Source of the DNA: Asaia krungthepensis NRIC 0535
Lineage (GTDB): Bacteria > Pseudomonadota > Alphaproteobacteria > Acetobacterales > Acetobacteraceae
Direction of reading: 5' to 3'
Length of the DNA stretch: 64,000 nucleotides
Assembly: GCF_025995175.1 (NCBI RefSeq)
Contig: NZ_BAPV01000020.1
Location: 120,735 to 184,734, forward strand
Shown: in pieces, positions 45,190 to 54,066 of the stretch
Position numbering within the stretch: position 1 is the first letter of the stretch
Layout of the letters: each line of letters starts with the position of its first letter
Program-made: the position numbers and the translations under genes
Notes under the pieces: generated by a model
The model's database searches: none
The model's input: the letters and a program-made list of their open reading frames with translations, nothing else
Told to the model about the DNA's origin: nothing

Positions 45190-46752
45190 ATGACTGACGC
45201 CATGAATGTTCGTATGACGCCTTCACGGAAAATCCGTTCTCTGGCACTGGTCGCGGCCACCGCGCTATCGCTGGGCGCTGGCGTGACCTCTCCGGCCTGG
45301 GCCGAAGGGCCGATCACCCCCCAGACGCAGCTTCAGACCCTGCCGAATTTCGTCAATCTGGTGAAGCAGGTGAAGCCTGCTGTCGTGTCCATCACCTCCC
45401 ACATCCGCGCCGATGTGGCCGAGCAGGAAGAAGGCGGCGGCGGTGGCGGCCAGCAGATGCCGCAGGGCATGCCTTTTCCGTTCCCCTTCCCGTTCCAGAT
45501 GATGCCGCAGCAACAGCAGCAGCATCGCACCGTCGAGGCGCGCGGTTCGGGCTTCATCATCTCCAATGACGGTTATATCGTCACCAATAACCATGTGGTG
45601 AATGGCGCGACCAAGGTCTCGGTCACGCTCGACGACGGCACGACACTGCCCGCCAAGATCGTGGGGCGCGACCCCAAGACCGATGTGGCCCTGCTCAAGA
45701 TCAAGCCCAACGGCAAGCTGCCCTTCATCGAGCTGGGCGATTCAGACAATGTGCAGCCCGGTGAGTGGGTGGTTGCGGTTGGCAATCCGTTCGGTCTGGG
45801 CGGCACGGTCACGGCAGGTATCGTCTCGGCGCGCGGGCGTGACCTGAATGCCGGTCCCTATGACGATTTCATCCAGATCGATGCGCCCATCAACCATGGC
45901 AATTCCGGCGGTCCGCTTTTCAGCCAGAATGGCAAGGTGATTGGCGTGAATGCCGCCATCATCTCGCCCTCGGGCGGGTCGATCGGCATTGGCTTTGCCA
46001 TTCCGTCGAACACGGTCAAAAGCGTGGTGGATCAGCTCCGTACCTCGGGTCATGTGACGCGTGGCTATCTGGGTGTGCTGATGCAGCGTATCTCGCCCAC
46101 GCTGGCCCAGGCGCTGGGTCTGAAGCCGAGCGAACCGGGCGCACCGCCTGAGGGCGCGCTCGTGGCGCAGGTGACCAAGGGCGGCCCCGCCGACAAGGCC
46201 GGGCTGAAGAGCGGCGACGTGGTGACGGCGCTCAACGGGTCCAAGATCAAGAGCGTGCATGATCTCGTGGTGCATACGGTCTCGATGAAGCCGGGCACGG
46301 ATGCAACGCTCACCGTTCTGCGTGATGGCAAGACGCAGACCATCACCGCCAAGATCGGCAACATGCCCAAGGATGGCGAGGGGGCAGATGCCACGTCGAG
46401 CGATGACAGCGCACAGTCGGGCAGTGGCAAGATTGGAATCTCGCTTGCTCCGCTGTCGCGTGACATGCGTCAGCAGCTTGGCGTGGATGACACCGTCAAG
46501 GGCGCCGTGATCAGCCAGATCGTGCCCGGATCGCCAGCCGAGCAGGCGGGTGTGCGCCCAGGCGATATCATTCAGGCCGTGGGCAATACGGCAGTCGATA
46601 ATCCCCGTGCGGTGCTGACAGCCGTACGCGGTGTCATGAAGAACAAGCAGCCGGTCCTGTTGCGCGTGCTGCGCGATGGCCAGCAGATCTTCATCGCGAT
46701 CGCTCCTGCCGGCAGCGATACGGATGATGATGGCAGCGACGACGGTAACTGA
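45190..46752 (+). CDS. degP: Periplasmic serine protease/chaperone of the DegP/HtrA (Do) family
   Basis: 520 residues. The signal peptide ends at SPAWA near residue 38. The trypsin-like domain has His135 (VTNNHVV), Asp165 (TDVALLK) and Ser239 (HGNSGGP), and two PDZ domains follow (about 270-370 and 410-500). A Gly-run and a Phe-Pro/Gln-rich insertion (residues 82-111) forms an LA-loop-like region. It degrades or holds misfolded envelope proteins. DegQ or MucD-like naming is equally possible. The start is preceded by GGAAAG. A clear terminator follows. Confidence 0.94.
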   Translation: MTDAMNVRMTPSRKIRSLALVAATALSLGAGVTSPAWAEGPITPQTQLQTLPNFVNLVKQVKPAVVSITSHIRADVAEQEEGGGGGGQQMPQGMPFPFPFPFQMMPQQQQQHRTVEARGSGFIISNDGYIVTNNHVVNGATKVSVTLDDGTTLPAKIVGRDPKTDVALLKIKPNGKLPFIELGDSDNVQPGEWVVAVGNPFGLGGTVTAGIVSARGRDLNAGPYDDFIQIDAPINHGNSGGPLFSQNGKVIGVNAAIISPSGGSIGIGFAIPSNTVKSVVDQLRTSGHVTRGYLGVLMQRISPTLAQALGLKPSEPGAPPEGALVAQVTKGGPADKAGLKSGDVVTALNGSKIKSVHDLVVHTVSMKPGTDATLTVLRDGKTQTITAKIGNMPKDGEGADATSSDDSAQSGSGKIGISLAPLSRDMRQQLGVDDTVKGAVISQIVPGSPAEQAGVRPGDIIQAVGNTAVDNPRAVLTAVRGVMKNKQPVLLRVLRDGQQIFIAIAPAGSDTDDDGSDDGN

Positions 46753-46785
46753 GCCAACCCCTCTCCCGGGTTGAGCTTCCGACAG

Positions 46786-46815
46786 AAGGGCGGGGTTTTC
46801 GGACCCCGCCCTTTT
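46786..46815 (+). terminator. Rho-independent terminator after degP
   Basis: 11-bp stem AAGGGCGGGGT / ACCCCGCCCTT with loop TTTCGG, followed by TTTT less the first bases of the arm; 34 bp after the degP stop. Confidence 0.85.
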
Positions 46816-46891
46816 GGCGTTTTGTGGCGATTCACAAAACGGACGACAGGCGGAATTTGCGGCACAGCCCCCGCTGCGGCACAGTAGAGCC

Positions 46892-47371
46892 ATGACCCGT
46901 ATCTTCATTGATTCCGATGCCTGTCCGGTCAAGGACGAGGTCTATCGCGTGGCCGGACGCTATGGACTGCGCAGTTTTGTGGTGGCCAATCGCATGATTG
47001 CCCTTCCGGACTCGCCGCTGATCGAACGCGTGGTGGTCGATGCCGGGCCGGATGTGGCCGATGACTGGATCGCTGAACATTCGGTCGAGAATGACATTGT
47101 GATCACAGCTGACATCCCGCTGGCCGCCCGCTGTGTCGAAAAAGGCGTGCATGTGATCGAGCCCAAGGGCCGCATCCTCGATGGCGATGCCATTGGTATG
47201 GCGCTGGCCATGCGTAATCTCATGACCGATCTGCGTTCGGCAGGAATGATGACGCCGGGAGGCGCCTCATTCGGCAAAGCCGATCGCTCGCGCTTCCTTT
47301 CTGCGCTCGACACGCTGGTGAACAAGGCTCGCAAACCCCGTCTGCGCCCGATGACCCTGCCACCCGCATAG
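46892..47371 (+). CDS. UPF0178 (YaiI/YqxD) family protein
   Basis: 159 residues from ATG 46892. Opens with IFIDSDACPVKDEVYRVAGR, the family hallmark, and continues VDAGPDVADDWIAEHSVEND, IVITADIPLAARCVEKG and RNLMTDLRSAGMMTPGG. The fold is PIN-like with conserved acidic residues, so a nuclease activity is plausible but unproven. Cytoplasmic. The upstream in-frame extension to 46814 overlaps the degP terminator. Confidence 0.92.
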   Translation: MTRIFIDSDACPVKDEVYRVAGRYGLRSFVVANRMIALPDSPLIERVVVDAGPDVADDWIAEHSVENDIVITADIPLAARCVEKGVHVIEPKGRILDGDAIGMALAMRNLMTDLRSAGMMTPGGASFGKADRSRFLSALDTLVNKARKPRLRPMTLPPA

Positions 47372-47502
47372 ATATTGAGCAGATCGGGAATAGCATCGAC
47401 GCTTTGCTAAGGGGGGCTCCTTCTCGGCTTGCCCTTGGATGTTTTGAAGGTGTGACACTCATCCCCGCATGGCCGGGACAACAGGAAGCAGGAGGTGGAA
47501 GA

Positions 47503-48315
47503 GTGAAGAAACTGTCGTTCTGGCAGGCAGGTCAGTTGATGCAGAAGAGCTTGGACCTCAGCTTTCTCAAGCGAGCCGATGTCGTGATCCTGATTGGCGC
47601 TCTGATGGCCGTGGAGTGTCTGATTGAAGGGGCCAGACAGATAAGTTCTCCTGTCACGACGCAAATCGACGGTGCCCTGCGCAATCCAGTTCTGCTCGTC
47701 CTGAGCAGCCTCGACATGATAGTAACCTGGTTTCTGGCGCTGAGCGTTACCCGTGCATGGCTTACCTCCTTGCGAGGTGTTGCTCTCTGGCGGCTGGATC
47801 GGGGCGCGATGCAGTCCCTGGGTGTCAATGCCATCATACAGGCTTTTCCTGCCGGGCTGACGCTTCTGGCAGCTTCGAGGGTCAGCGATTACCTGAGTGA
47901 AAGCACAGCGTTTCCCACGAAAGCAGCAGGGATGAGCCTCCTGTGCGTTCTGGGCGTTTTCTGGATCTGGTTGACCGTACGGTGCTTCGCCATGAGCTAC
48001 CTCGCCTGGGAGAGCGGAAATGCCGGCTTTCGGATTCGTCGAAGTTATGAGGCGATGAAAGGGCATGTCTGGAGCTACATCTTCTGGAGCGGCGTACTGA
48101 CTATCCCCTTTGCCCTGATCATTGTTTTCGCGCAGAAGATTGCTGCTTTTGCTGCGCCTGACTCATATCTGATGTGGGGGAACCTTTTCGCGGCATGCCT
48201 GGTTGGGGCTGCGAACCATATCGTGTTGCGCAGCTTCGATCTGCGGTTCTTCGAGGCACTGGAACTCGGCCACCGTGCAGGATCGAAGACGGGCAATCTT
48301 TTCGGCCCATACTGA
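47503..48315 (+). CDS. Hypothetical integral membrane protein, six helices
   Basis: 270 residues from GTG 47503, chosen because GGAGG lies 7 bp upstream; the frame is open from 47404. About six membrane segments: VVILIGALMAVECLI, LLVLSSLDMIVTWFLALSV, NAIIQAFPAGLTLLAA, MSLLCVLGVFWIWLTVRCF, YIFWSGVLTIPFALIIVFA and LFAACLVGAANHIVL, with a cytoplasmic-looking loop RIRRSYEAMKGHVWSYIFW resembling the YciC/glycerophosphoryl-diester-phosphodiesterase membrane domain style. I do not recognise a specific family; no function is assigned. Confidence 0.65.
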   Translation: MKKLSFWQAGQLMQKSLDLSFLKRADVVILIGALMAVECLIEGARQISSPVTTQIDGALRNPVLLVLSSLDMIVTWFLALSVTRAWLTSLRGVALWRLDRGAMQSLGVNAIIQAFPAGLTLLAASRVSDYLSESTAFPTKAAGMSLLCVLGVFWIWLTVRCFAMSYLAWESGNAGFRIRRSYEAMKGHVWSYIFWSGVLTIPFALIIVFAQKIAAFAAPDSYLMWGNLFAACLVGAANHIVLRSFDLRFFEALELGHRAGSKTGNLFGPY

Positions 48316-48456
48316 CAGCCGAAACGAAAGATGGCCAAATTCTTACAGACGTGTCATGTTTTTTCTGACTGATCGGGGTGATTCTGCCCCTGTCTGCCGA
48401 TATCGCGTGCAGGGCATCCCGATCGAGATTTTTTGCTGACGCTCATTCATCCGGAA

Positions 48457-49305
48457 ATGACCGACACCATGAACGCTTCTCTCTCCCAGACCTCACTCCA
48501 AACGGCAACCGAGACCGCCCCCGATGCCCTCCTGGCCTCGATGTTGCTCGAGGCGCGACGGACCAACAAGCCGCTGCATACCGTTCCCGAAACCATCGTC
48601 CCGATCAATCCCAAGGCAGCCTATGCGGTGCAGGATGTCGTGGCGCGCGTATTGAGCGAAACGGGCAAGGGCGAGATCGTGGGGTGGAAAGTGGGTGCGG
48701 CCACGCCCACGGCCACCCCGGCTTGCGCACCCCTGCACAAGGCTACGGTCTTCGAAAGCGGCCATGATCTGTCTCCCTCGTTCTGCCGTTTTCATGGTGC
48801 CGAGGCGGAGATTGCCTATTCCTTTGCAAAGGACCTCCCGGCCCGCAGCACCCCCTGGACGACGGAAGAGGTTGCCGAGGCAATCGGGGCCATTCATGCC
48901 GCCATTGAACTGCTCGATACCCGCTTTGTCGCGCCCGATACCCAGCATAACCTGTCGCACCTGGCTGATCAGGGCAGCCATGGTGCGCTGATCGTCGGGC
49001 GTGGTGTCACGACCTGGCGTGATTTCACCCCGACCACCCTGCCCATGACCATGCTGGTGAATGGCGAAAAGCGCTACGACCAGTTGGGGGGCAACAAGGC
49101 CGGTGATCCGCTGCGTCTGCTTACCTGGCTGGCCAATCACGCGATCGAACGGGGGCGCCCTCTCCGCGCTGGCGACGTGGTGACCACCGGCTCCACTATG
49201 GGCACGCTGTTTCTGGAAGACCCCTCCGACATCTGTGTGTCGTTCGAGGGGCTCTTTCCCGTCGAGGCCCGGATTGGCAGGCCGTTCTGCAGTCAGGGAG
49301 AATGA
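48457..49305 (+). CDS. 2-keto-4-pentenoate hydratase-family protein
   Basis: About 282 residues from ATG 48457 (ATG 48469 and a TTG at 48433 are alternatives). Fumarylacetoacetase-fold hydratase/decarboxylase: AAYAVQDVVARVLSETGKGE with IVGWKVGAATP, the metal-binding acidic cluster GAEAEIAYSFAKDLPA, AIHAAIELLDTRF, and GDVVTTGSTMGTLFL. In meta-cleavage pathways the enzyme hydrates 2-hydroxypenta-2,4-dienoate, but no other such gene is nearby, so this may be an orphan acting on another 2-keto acid. It is followed by a 309-bp gap. Confidence 0.85.
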   Translation: MTDTMNASLSQTSLQTATETAPDALLASMLLEARRTNKPLHTVPETIVPINPKAAYAVQDVVARVLSETGKGEIVGWKVGAATPTATPACAPLHKATVFESGHDLSPSFCRFHGAEAEIAYSFAKDLPARSTPWTTEEVAEAIGAIHAAIELLDTRFVAPDTQHNLSHLADQGSHGALIVGRGVTTWRDFTPTTLPMTMLVNGEKRYDQLGGNKAGDPLRLLTWLANHAIERGRPLRAGDVVTTGSTMGTLFLEDPSDICVSFEGLFPVEARIGRPFCSQGE

Positions 49306-49614
49306 TCTTGAGTCAGGCGTCCCTGGGCGCCTGTGCCGAACGCCCAGGCTGGAGGTGAACCCCAGGCCGGTCCGCCGTTCTTTGCGCTCTACAGGCGAAC
49401 GGGAGCGCCCGTCCGGACGTTCTGGTCGCATGGGCCGGAGGGTGTCGCAGATGCCCTGTCGGCCATTATGCCGCATCAGCGCTGCGATGATGATCTTGGG
49501 AGAGCCTCCACTGGAGAGCGTTTCAAGGAAAGCTGCGTCACGCCAAGGTGATGAGCCTCCCGGCCCGGATGTTCCTAGGGTTGCCGCGCACGCAACCCGC
49601 AATACGGACGGATC
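49306..49614. other. 309-bp spacer with one hairpin
   Basis: A stem CCTGGGCG/CGCCCAGG with an 11-nt loop lies at 49322-49348, soon after the hydratase stop, and may end its transcript. A 72-codon plus-strand frame (49333-49551) and a large minus-strand frame antisense to the hydratase have no support as genes. Confidence 0.45.
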
Positions 49615-50550
49615 ATGACCAGAAAAACCGATATTCTGATGATCGACCCGATGTCTGCCGAGTTCAACGAGCAGCTTGGATCACCCTTTCATCTGCACCC
49701 GTTCAGCACCATCGAGGCGCTGGGCGCGCTGGCCGGGCGTATCGAGGGCGTCACGACAGGCGGCGGGAGCGGCCTGCCACGACCCATCATGGACGCCCTG
49801 CCCAATCTCAAGGTCATTTCCGTCAACGGTGTCGGGTATGACAAGGTCGATCTGGATGAGTGCCGTCGACGTGGCATCAGGCTTGCTACCGCCCAGGGCG
49901 TGCTGACCGATGATGTGGCCGACATGGCGATAGGATTGATGCTCGACACGGTGCGCGGCATCACGGCCAGTGACCGCTTTGTCCGTGCCGGGCAATGGGG
50001 CAAGGCGCCCGTTCCGAATTCGTGGACGCTCAAAGGCAAGAAGCTTGGCATTGCCGGGTTCGGGGCGATCGGCAAGGCGGTGGCAAAGCGGGCTGCCGCC
50101 TTTGACATGACCATCGCCTATTTCAGCTCGCGCGAGCAGCCGGACACGCCGCACTATCCTTTCTATCCGGAACTGAGGGTTCTGGCCGAATGGGCTGATG
50201 TGCTCGTGCTTTGTGTGGCCGGGGGCGCGCGTTCCTATCACATGATCGACCACGCCATACTCGAAGCTCTGGGACCGAGCGGCTTTCTGATCAACGTGGC
50301 GCGTGGCACGGTGGTGGATGAAGCCGCCCTTCTGAAGGCACTGCAAGACGGTACGATACGCGGTGCGGGGCTCGATGTGTTCGAACAGGAGCCGCATGTG
50401 CCCGAGGCATTTTACGGCCTCGATAATGTGGTGCTTCAGGCGCATCGCGCCAGTTCCACTGTTGAGACGCGCCATGCCATGGGGCGTCTGGTGTTCGATA
50501 ATCTGGCGGCGTTCTTTCAGGGGGAGCCGCTTTTGACCCCGGTTCTCTGA
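49615..50550 (+). CDS. D-2-hydroxyacid dehydrogenase (hydroxypyruvate/glyoxylate reductase type)
   Basis: 311 residues. The NAD(P) site is KLGIAGFGAIGKAVAKRAAA near residue 145; substrate-side motifs are NGVGYDKVDLDECRRRGI and TDDVADMAIGLMLD; catalytic residues are Arg in NVARGTVVDE, Glu in FEQEPHVPE and His in QAHRASSTVETR. The order is that of plant-type hydroxypyruvate reductases. It would reduce a 2-keto acid such as glyoxylate or hydroxypyruvate. Its end overlaps the convergent 50517 gene by 34 bp. Confidence 0.9.
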   Translation: MTRKTDILMIDPMSAEFNEQLGSPFHLHPFSTIEALGALAGRIEGVTTGGGSGLPRPIMDALPNLKVISVNGVGYDKVDLDECRRRGIRLATAQGVLTDDVADMAIGLMLDTVRGITASDRFVRAGQWGKAPVPNSWTLKGKKLGIAGFGAIGKAVAKRAAAFDMTIAYFSSREQPDTPHYPFYPELRVLAEWADVLVLCVAGGARSYHMIDHAILEALGPSGFLINVARGTVVDEAALLKALQDGTIRGAGLDVFEQEPHVPEAFYGLDNVVLQAHRASSTVETRHAMGRLVFDNLAAFFQGEPLLTPVL

Positions 50551-51614
50551 CCTGCCAGATGCGCCCTGCCTGAGAGGTCCTTCACGCTCGTTCGACCGGT
50601 GCGAAACCGGTCGAAATGCAGATTATTCCCCGGCTTTTGCGGCAGCGGCGCGCTCGGCAGAACATAGAGCCGATCATTGGGCTCGTCGAAAAGCACGATA
50701 TGGTTCTGGAAGAAATCTGTCCCGAGAAGTCCCATGGCGAGATCGTCCTGAGCGTAGACAGACATAGGGCCGAGTGACAAGTCACCCAGACGCATCGACG
50801 TTACGGTCGTGCGCCTGAGACGCGAATGAATGGTGCCGTAAAGCGCAACACCGGAATTTCCTGTCGGGTCGGCAGGATCGTCTTTCACCGGGGCGAGCCA
50901 TTTAGCCGGTATCGTGGTGACCGGTGCATCGGGATCGAGGGAGAAATCACGCTCGACTCCGTCGATGCTGATCGCGATCAGACCTTTTCCATAGAGGGGC
51001 AATGCCTGCGCTCCGGTGCCCATCAGCGCAGCTTGTGCAGAACGACATGCTGCATCATGGCTGAACCGGATCAGGGCAAAGGCGCTGTGGGGCATGTCGA
51101 TCAGCACAGCGAGATTTGAGAAAGCCTCGCGCCCGATCACCCCGATCAAAGGGCGTGTGCCAATTTTCTGGGTCGGGTAATCCTCGAGCTGAATCATGTC
51201 CGGCGTCCCCATATCGAGGGGACCAATCGTCAGGTGTCCCGCCCGGATGAGGGGCTGAGGGTCGGTATAGACCCCGTTTGTCGTGATCATGCGGGATTGG
51301 TGGGTATCGTAGGTGTCGAAACCGTCCATATCCCCGACATAGAGCTTGTCGAAACCATGCGAGAAATAGAGGGCGATAGGGCGGCTATCCAACGTGGCGG
51401 GGATAATGGGTGAATCGCCCGATCCACCCAGAAGCGGGAGAGTCACTGCCCCTTCTATGCAATCCGGCTGGGCCGGGTCGCCTGTGGCCTGCGCCACCTT
51501 AGAAAAGGTGATACCGATGCACACCAGGAGGAAGAGGCAAAGCGCCTGCCGTGTCACACCATAGACGCGAGAATGCTCCCCCTGACTATGCAGGATGGCG
51601 CCAGCCGGACTCAT
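50517..51614 (-). CDS. Secreted pepsin-fold-like protein, paralog A
   Basis: Up to 365 residues; the ATG at 51614 overlaps the zinc finger gene stop, and a GTG at 51557 would place the signal sequence (ALCLFLLVCIGITFSKVAQA) at the start. It has two similar lobes: PIALYFSHGFDKLYVGDMDG early, and ISIDGVERDFSLDPDAPVTT later, with MGLLGTDFFQNHIVLFDEPN near the end, the pattern of retropepsin/pepsin-like proteins (Asp motif and hydrophobic-hydrophobic-Gly). The normal D-T/S-G catalytic triplets are absent (LDPDA). So it resembles an aspartyl protease without obvious catalytic residues. About half its N-terminal part is shared with the 52091 protein. Confidence 0.7.
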   Translation of the reverse strand: MSPAGAILHSQGEHSRVYGVTRQALCLFLLVCIGITFSKVAQATGDPAQPDCIEGAVTLPLLGGSGDSPIIPATLDSRPIALYFSHGFDKLYVGDMDGFDTYDTHQSRMITTNGVYTDPQPLIRAGHLTIGPLDMGTPDMIQLEDYPTQKIGTRPLIGVIGREAFSNLAVLIDMPHSAFALIRFSHDAACRSAQAALMGTGAQALPLYGKGLIAISIDGVERDFSLDPDAPVTTIPAKWLAPVKDDPADPTGNSGVALYGTIHSRLRRTTVTSMRLGDLSLGPMSVYAQDDLAMGLLGTDFFQNHIVLFDEPNDRLYVLPSAPLPQKPGNNLHFDRFRTGRTSVKDLSGRAHLAGQRTGVKSGSP

Positions 51615-51874
51615 CTCAGCTGGCTGTCCTTGCTGCCTCGGCGATTGATACCGGTGAAAACCGGTCTTTTGTCACGCTCGGACTGGCAGTCGACGCACAG
51701 CTTCACGCCGGGGAGCGCCTTTTGCCGTGCGGCGGGTATATCCTCACCGCAATTCACGCATTCCGCAGCGCTTTCACCATGGGGCATGGCGGCACGGGCT
51801 CGGCTCACGGCGTCGGCTATTGTGTCGTCAATCTGGTCCTGAACGGCTCCATCCGGAGCCCACCCTGTTGCCAT
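51611..51874 (-). CDS. DksA/TraR-family C4 zinc finger protein (YbiI type)
   Basis: 87 residues from ATG 51874. Begins MATGWAPDGAVQDQIDDTIA, then SRARAAMPHGESAAECVNCG and LPGVKLCVDCQSERDK: four Cys in a CxxC...CxxC zinc knuckle, as in the short YbiI-like members. Such proteins lack the long coiled coil of DksA and their role is unclear; a transcription-linked function is inferred from the family. Its stop overlaps the start of the pepsin-fold-like gene (ATGA), so the two are translated together. Confidence 0.87.
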   Translation of the reverse strand: MATGWAPDGAVQDQIDDTIADAVSRARAAMPHGESAAECVNCGEDIPAARQKALPGVKLCVDCQSERDKRPVFTGINRRGSKDSQLR

Positions 51875-52090
51875 CGGTCTGATCCCCTTCCTGCAGATCC
51901 CTGATGTTGGATCTGTGCCCCGCAGCCTCAAGATGCCCGCGCGATTCAGGCGTTGTTTCCGGGCAGCGTCTTTCAGGAATCAGCGTCCGGCTTCCTCGTT
52001 CCTTCGCTCATCCCAAGAATGGGGTCCCTCGCAATACGCCCGGCCCTTGCGGGAGGCGCATCCAGTCAGCGCCTGGAGAAGAACTGCCTC

Positions 52091-53155
52091 TTAGAATGGC
52101 TGGGTTCGACCGACCATGGCAGGATAGATTGGGGTCAGGGGCCAGCCGGAAAAAGAGGGGGTCATGATGTTGGGACCCAGGTTTTGCAGCCTGTGGGGAA
52201 AGCGGAGCGCGCTTCCTGCGTCTTCTCTCCTGTGATGGGAGGGCAGAAGATAGACCGTGTTTTTTGGATAGTCGAAAAGCACGACATGCCGCTCGAAAAA
52301 CTCGAGCCCCAGCCCGGCTGCAGGGGGCGCGCGGTCGCGTTCCCCTGAATGGGAGATGTCTCGATCCGTCTCGGGAGGCTCCGTCCCATCCTCCAGATGG
52401 AAGGATGTATCCGCAATGCCAGGGGCCCCGGTGGTGGGCAGGACTGCCTGGACTGTCGCGGGCTTGTTGCGATTGGGCGATCCGTCTGACGCTGAAGCAG
52501 CCGCCCAGGCGCGTGGCAGAGTGTTGATCGCCCTGTTCGGGTCCAGCATCACGGCGCACTCGATCCCATTCAGCCTGATCCATGCCCTATCCTGCGTGTC
52601 GAGCGGAAAAGCCGCCTCACCTGCACCCAGAAAATCCGCACGGGCGGTCTTGCATGAGGCATCGTCGCTGAAGCGTATGAGCGCAAAGACCCCATGGGGC
52701 AGGTCCAGCAGGACAGAGAGCTTTGCAAAAAGCGAGGGGCCGATCACCCCGATGACAGGACGTGAGCCGATCAACCGGGCAGGAAACGCATTGAGTCTGA
52801 CCATGCCCGGGCTGCCCAGTTCCAGATCGCCCAGCTTGAGCCGCTCCGGCTTGAAGATGCTGTAGTCATCGCCTTTCACCCCATCCAGAAGGAGCGAAGT
52901 TCTGGTGTTCGTATCTTCCCCGGCATAGGGCGTGATATCTCCACCGTACAGCCCGTCCACGGTCGTCGAATAATAGAGCGCAACCGGCTTGCCCTGCATC
53001 GTGGCAGGAAGGAGGGGCGCATCGCCCGAACCGCCCAGGAGGGGCAGGGTGAACGCCCCCAGGATACATGAGGCGGGCTGGGCTCTGGCGGAAGAGATGA
53101 GGACGACCAGCGCCAGAGTCAGACCGGAGATCGTTCGCAGGATAAGGTTCAACAC
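52091..53155 (-). CDS. Secreted pepsin-fold-like protein, paralog B
   Basis: 354 residues with a signal peptide ending near SSARAQP. It aligns along its length with the 50517 product: both contain FTLPLLGGSGD or VTLPLLGGSGD, a P-A-T and ALYxS stretch, xLYxGD, IGVIGxxxFxxLxVLxDxPH and FALIRFSxDAxC. Catalytic Asp triplets are replaced by LDPNR. Its C-terminal region (EPPETDRDISHSGERDRAPP) is rich in charge and Pro, unlike paralog A, then LGLEFFERHVVLFDYPKNTV restores the common pattern. Function unknown; periplasmic location inferred. 217 bp separate it from the zinc finger gene, so cotranscription is uncertain. Confidence 0.68.
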   Translation of the reverse strand: MLNLILRTISGLTLALVVLISSARAQPASCILGAFTLPLLGGSGDAPLLPATMQGKPVALYYSTTVDGLYGGDITPYAGEDTNTRTSLLLDGVKGDDYSIFKPERLKLGDLELGSPGMVRLNAFPARLIGSRPVIGVIGPSLFAKLSVLLDLPHGVFALIRFSDDASCKTARADFLGAGEAAFPLDTQDRAWIRLNGIECAVMLDPNRAINTLPRAWAAASASDGSPNRNKPATVQAVLPTTGAPGIADTSFHLEDGTEPPETDRDISHSGERDRAPPAAGLGLEFFERHVVLFDYPKNTVYLLPSHHRREDAGSALRFPHRLQNLGPNIMTPSFSGWPLTPIYPAMVGRTQPF

Positions 53156-53446
53156 GACAGAATGTCCTTGCTGCTGCGATGCGAGGCTCCGGATGGGCGG
53201 GGTAGCGCATCGCGCCTGCCGGGATAGTCATGACGGCACAGACAGGTAGGCAAGCCACGTTGTCGTGGGGGGGGCGGGAGCCCAAATGCCGCTCGTTATT
53301 GTGACGCATCCGAGTGGCCGCTGTACGAGGCATGATGTCAGGGTGTCATTCCGCATCGGCCCGAGGCGAGGGTTTCCGTTGTTATGCGTCTTTTGCCTGC
53401 ACGGTCTGCATCGAGACTATCTGCTTCCAAGGAGATTGGGCTCACG

Positions 53447-53581
53447 ATGAAGGGTTGGGTCGACCCTAGTCCCGGCGTTGTTCTCCCGCCTGACGGGGTG
53501 GCGGTAACCGCTTGCGGTCTCATCATGACGGCACCGGAAATAAGCCGAACCTGTCTTGATGCCCTTCGTTCACAACGCTGA
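53447..53581 (+). CDS. Possible 44-residue small protein
   Basis: Frame beginning MKGWVDPSPGVVLPPDGVAV and ending CLDALRSQR. AAGGAG lies 12 bp before the ATG, and the stop is 15 bp before the next GTG start, so it could lead a two- or three-gene operon. No family recognised. The rest of 53156-53446 shows no gene. Confidence 0.3.
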   Translation: MKGWVDPSPGVVLPPDGVAVTACGLIMTAPEISRTCLDALRSQR

Positions 53582-53596
53582 GAGGGAGGGTGAGGC

Positions 53597-54028
53597 GTGG
53601 ATCATCGCGATCATGGGAACGGTATTGCGGTGGTGCGGCCCCTGCCAAGGCAGGAATTGTTCGACTCCGCTCAGGCCGCCTCTCATCTTGGGCTGACGCC
53701 CGGGCTGTTCAGGGCGCTACGCTTTTTCCGCTGCGGCCCGGCTCCTCTCAGGATCCAGTCCCGCATCGTCTATCGTCGGACAGAGCTGGACAGGTTACGC
53801 CATGAATGGTGCACGGCAGTGCAGGTCCGCGCCGAAGACCGGCTCAGTCTTTCTCCTGACCCTGATCAGCCCCCTGCCAGAACGCCTTATCAGTCCCGTT
53901 CCCTCCCTTACCCGCTGGACCCCCTGATGCGCATTCTCGCGCTTCGGGCCATACGCCATCGTATTGTTGTCTCGATCCTGTGGGTCATGGCGATCATTGG
54001 CGGCGGTATCTCGCTCATTTTCTACTGA
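53597..54028 (+). CDS. Membrane-anchored helix-turn-helix protein, unknown family
   Basis: 143 residues from GTG 53597, preceded by GGGAGGGTGAGG. Residues 20-75 look like a MerR/excisionase-type winged helix (FDSAQAASHLGLTPGLFRAL, then APLRIQSRIVYRRTELDRLR, ending near the Trp); a Pro-rich linker follows; the last 24 residues are one hydrophobic segment (IVVSILWVMAIIGGGISLIF). This would place a DNA-binding domain on the inner face of the cytoplasmic membrane. No specific family is recognised, and the operon context gives no function. Confidence 0.6.
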   Translation: MDHRDHGNGIAVVRPLPRQELFDSAQAASHLGLTPGLFRALRFFRCGPAPLRIQSRIVYRRTELDRLRHEWCTAVQVRAEDRLSLSPDPDQPPARTPYQSRSLPYPLDPLMRILALRAIRHRIVVSILWVMAIIGGGISLIFY

Positions 54029-54066
54029 CCCGCCATTTCCCGGCGTTCCATGAAGGAATGAAAATC

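Noticed and set aside
48493..49602. Minus-strand frame of 369 codons
   Set aside because: Antisense to the hydratase gene, which has clear family motifs.
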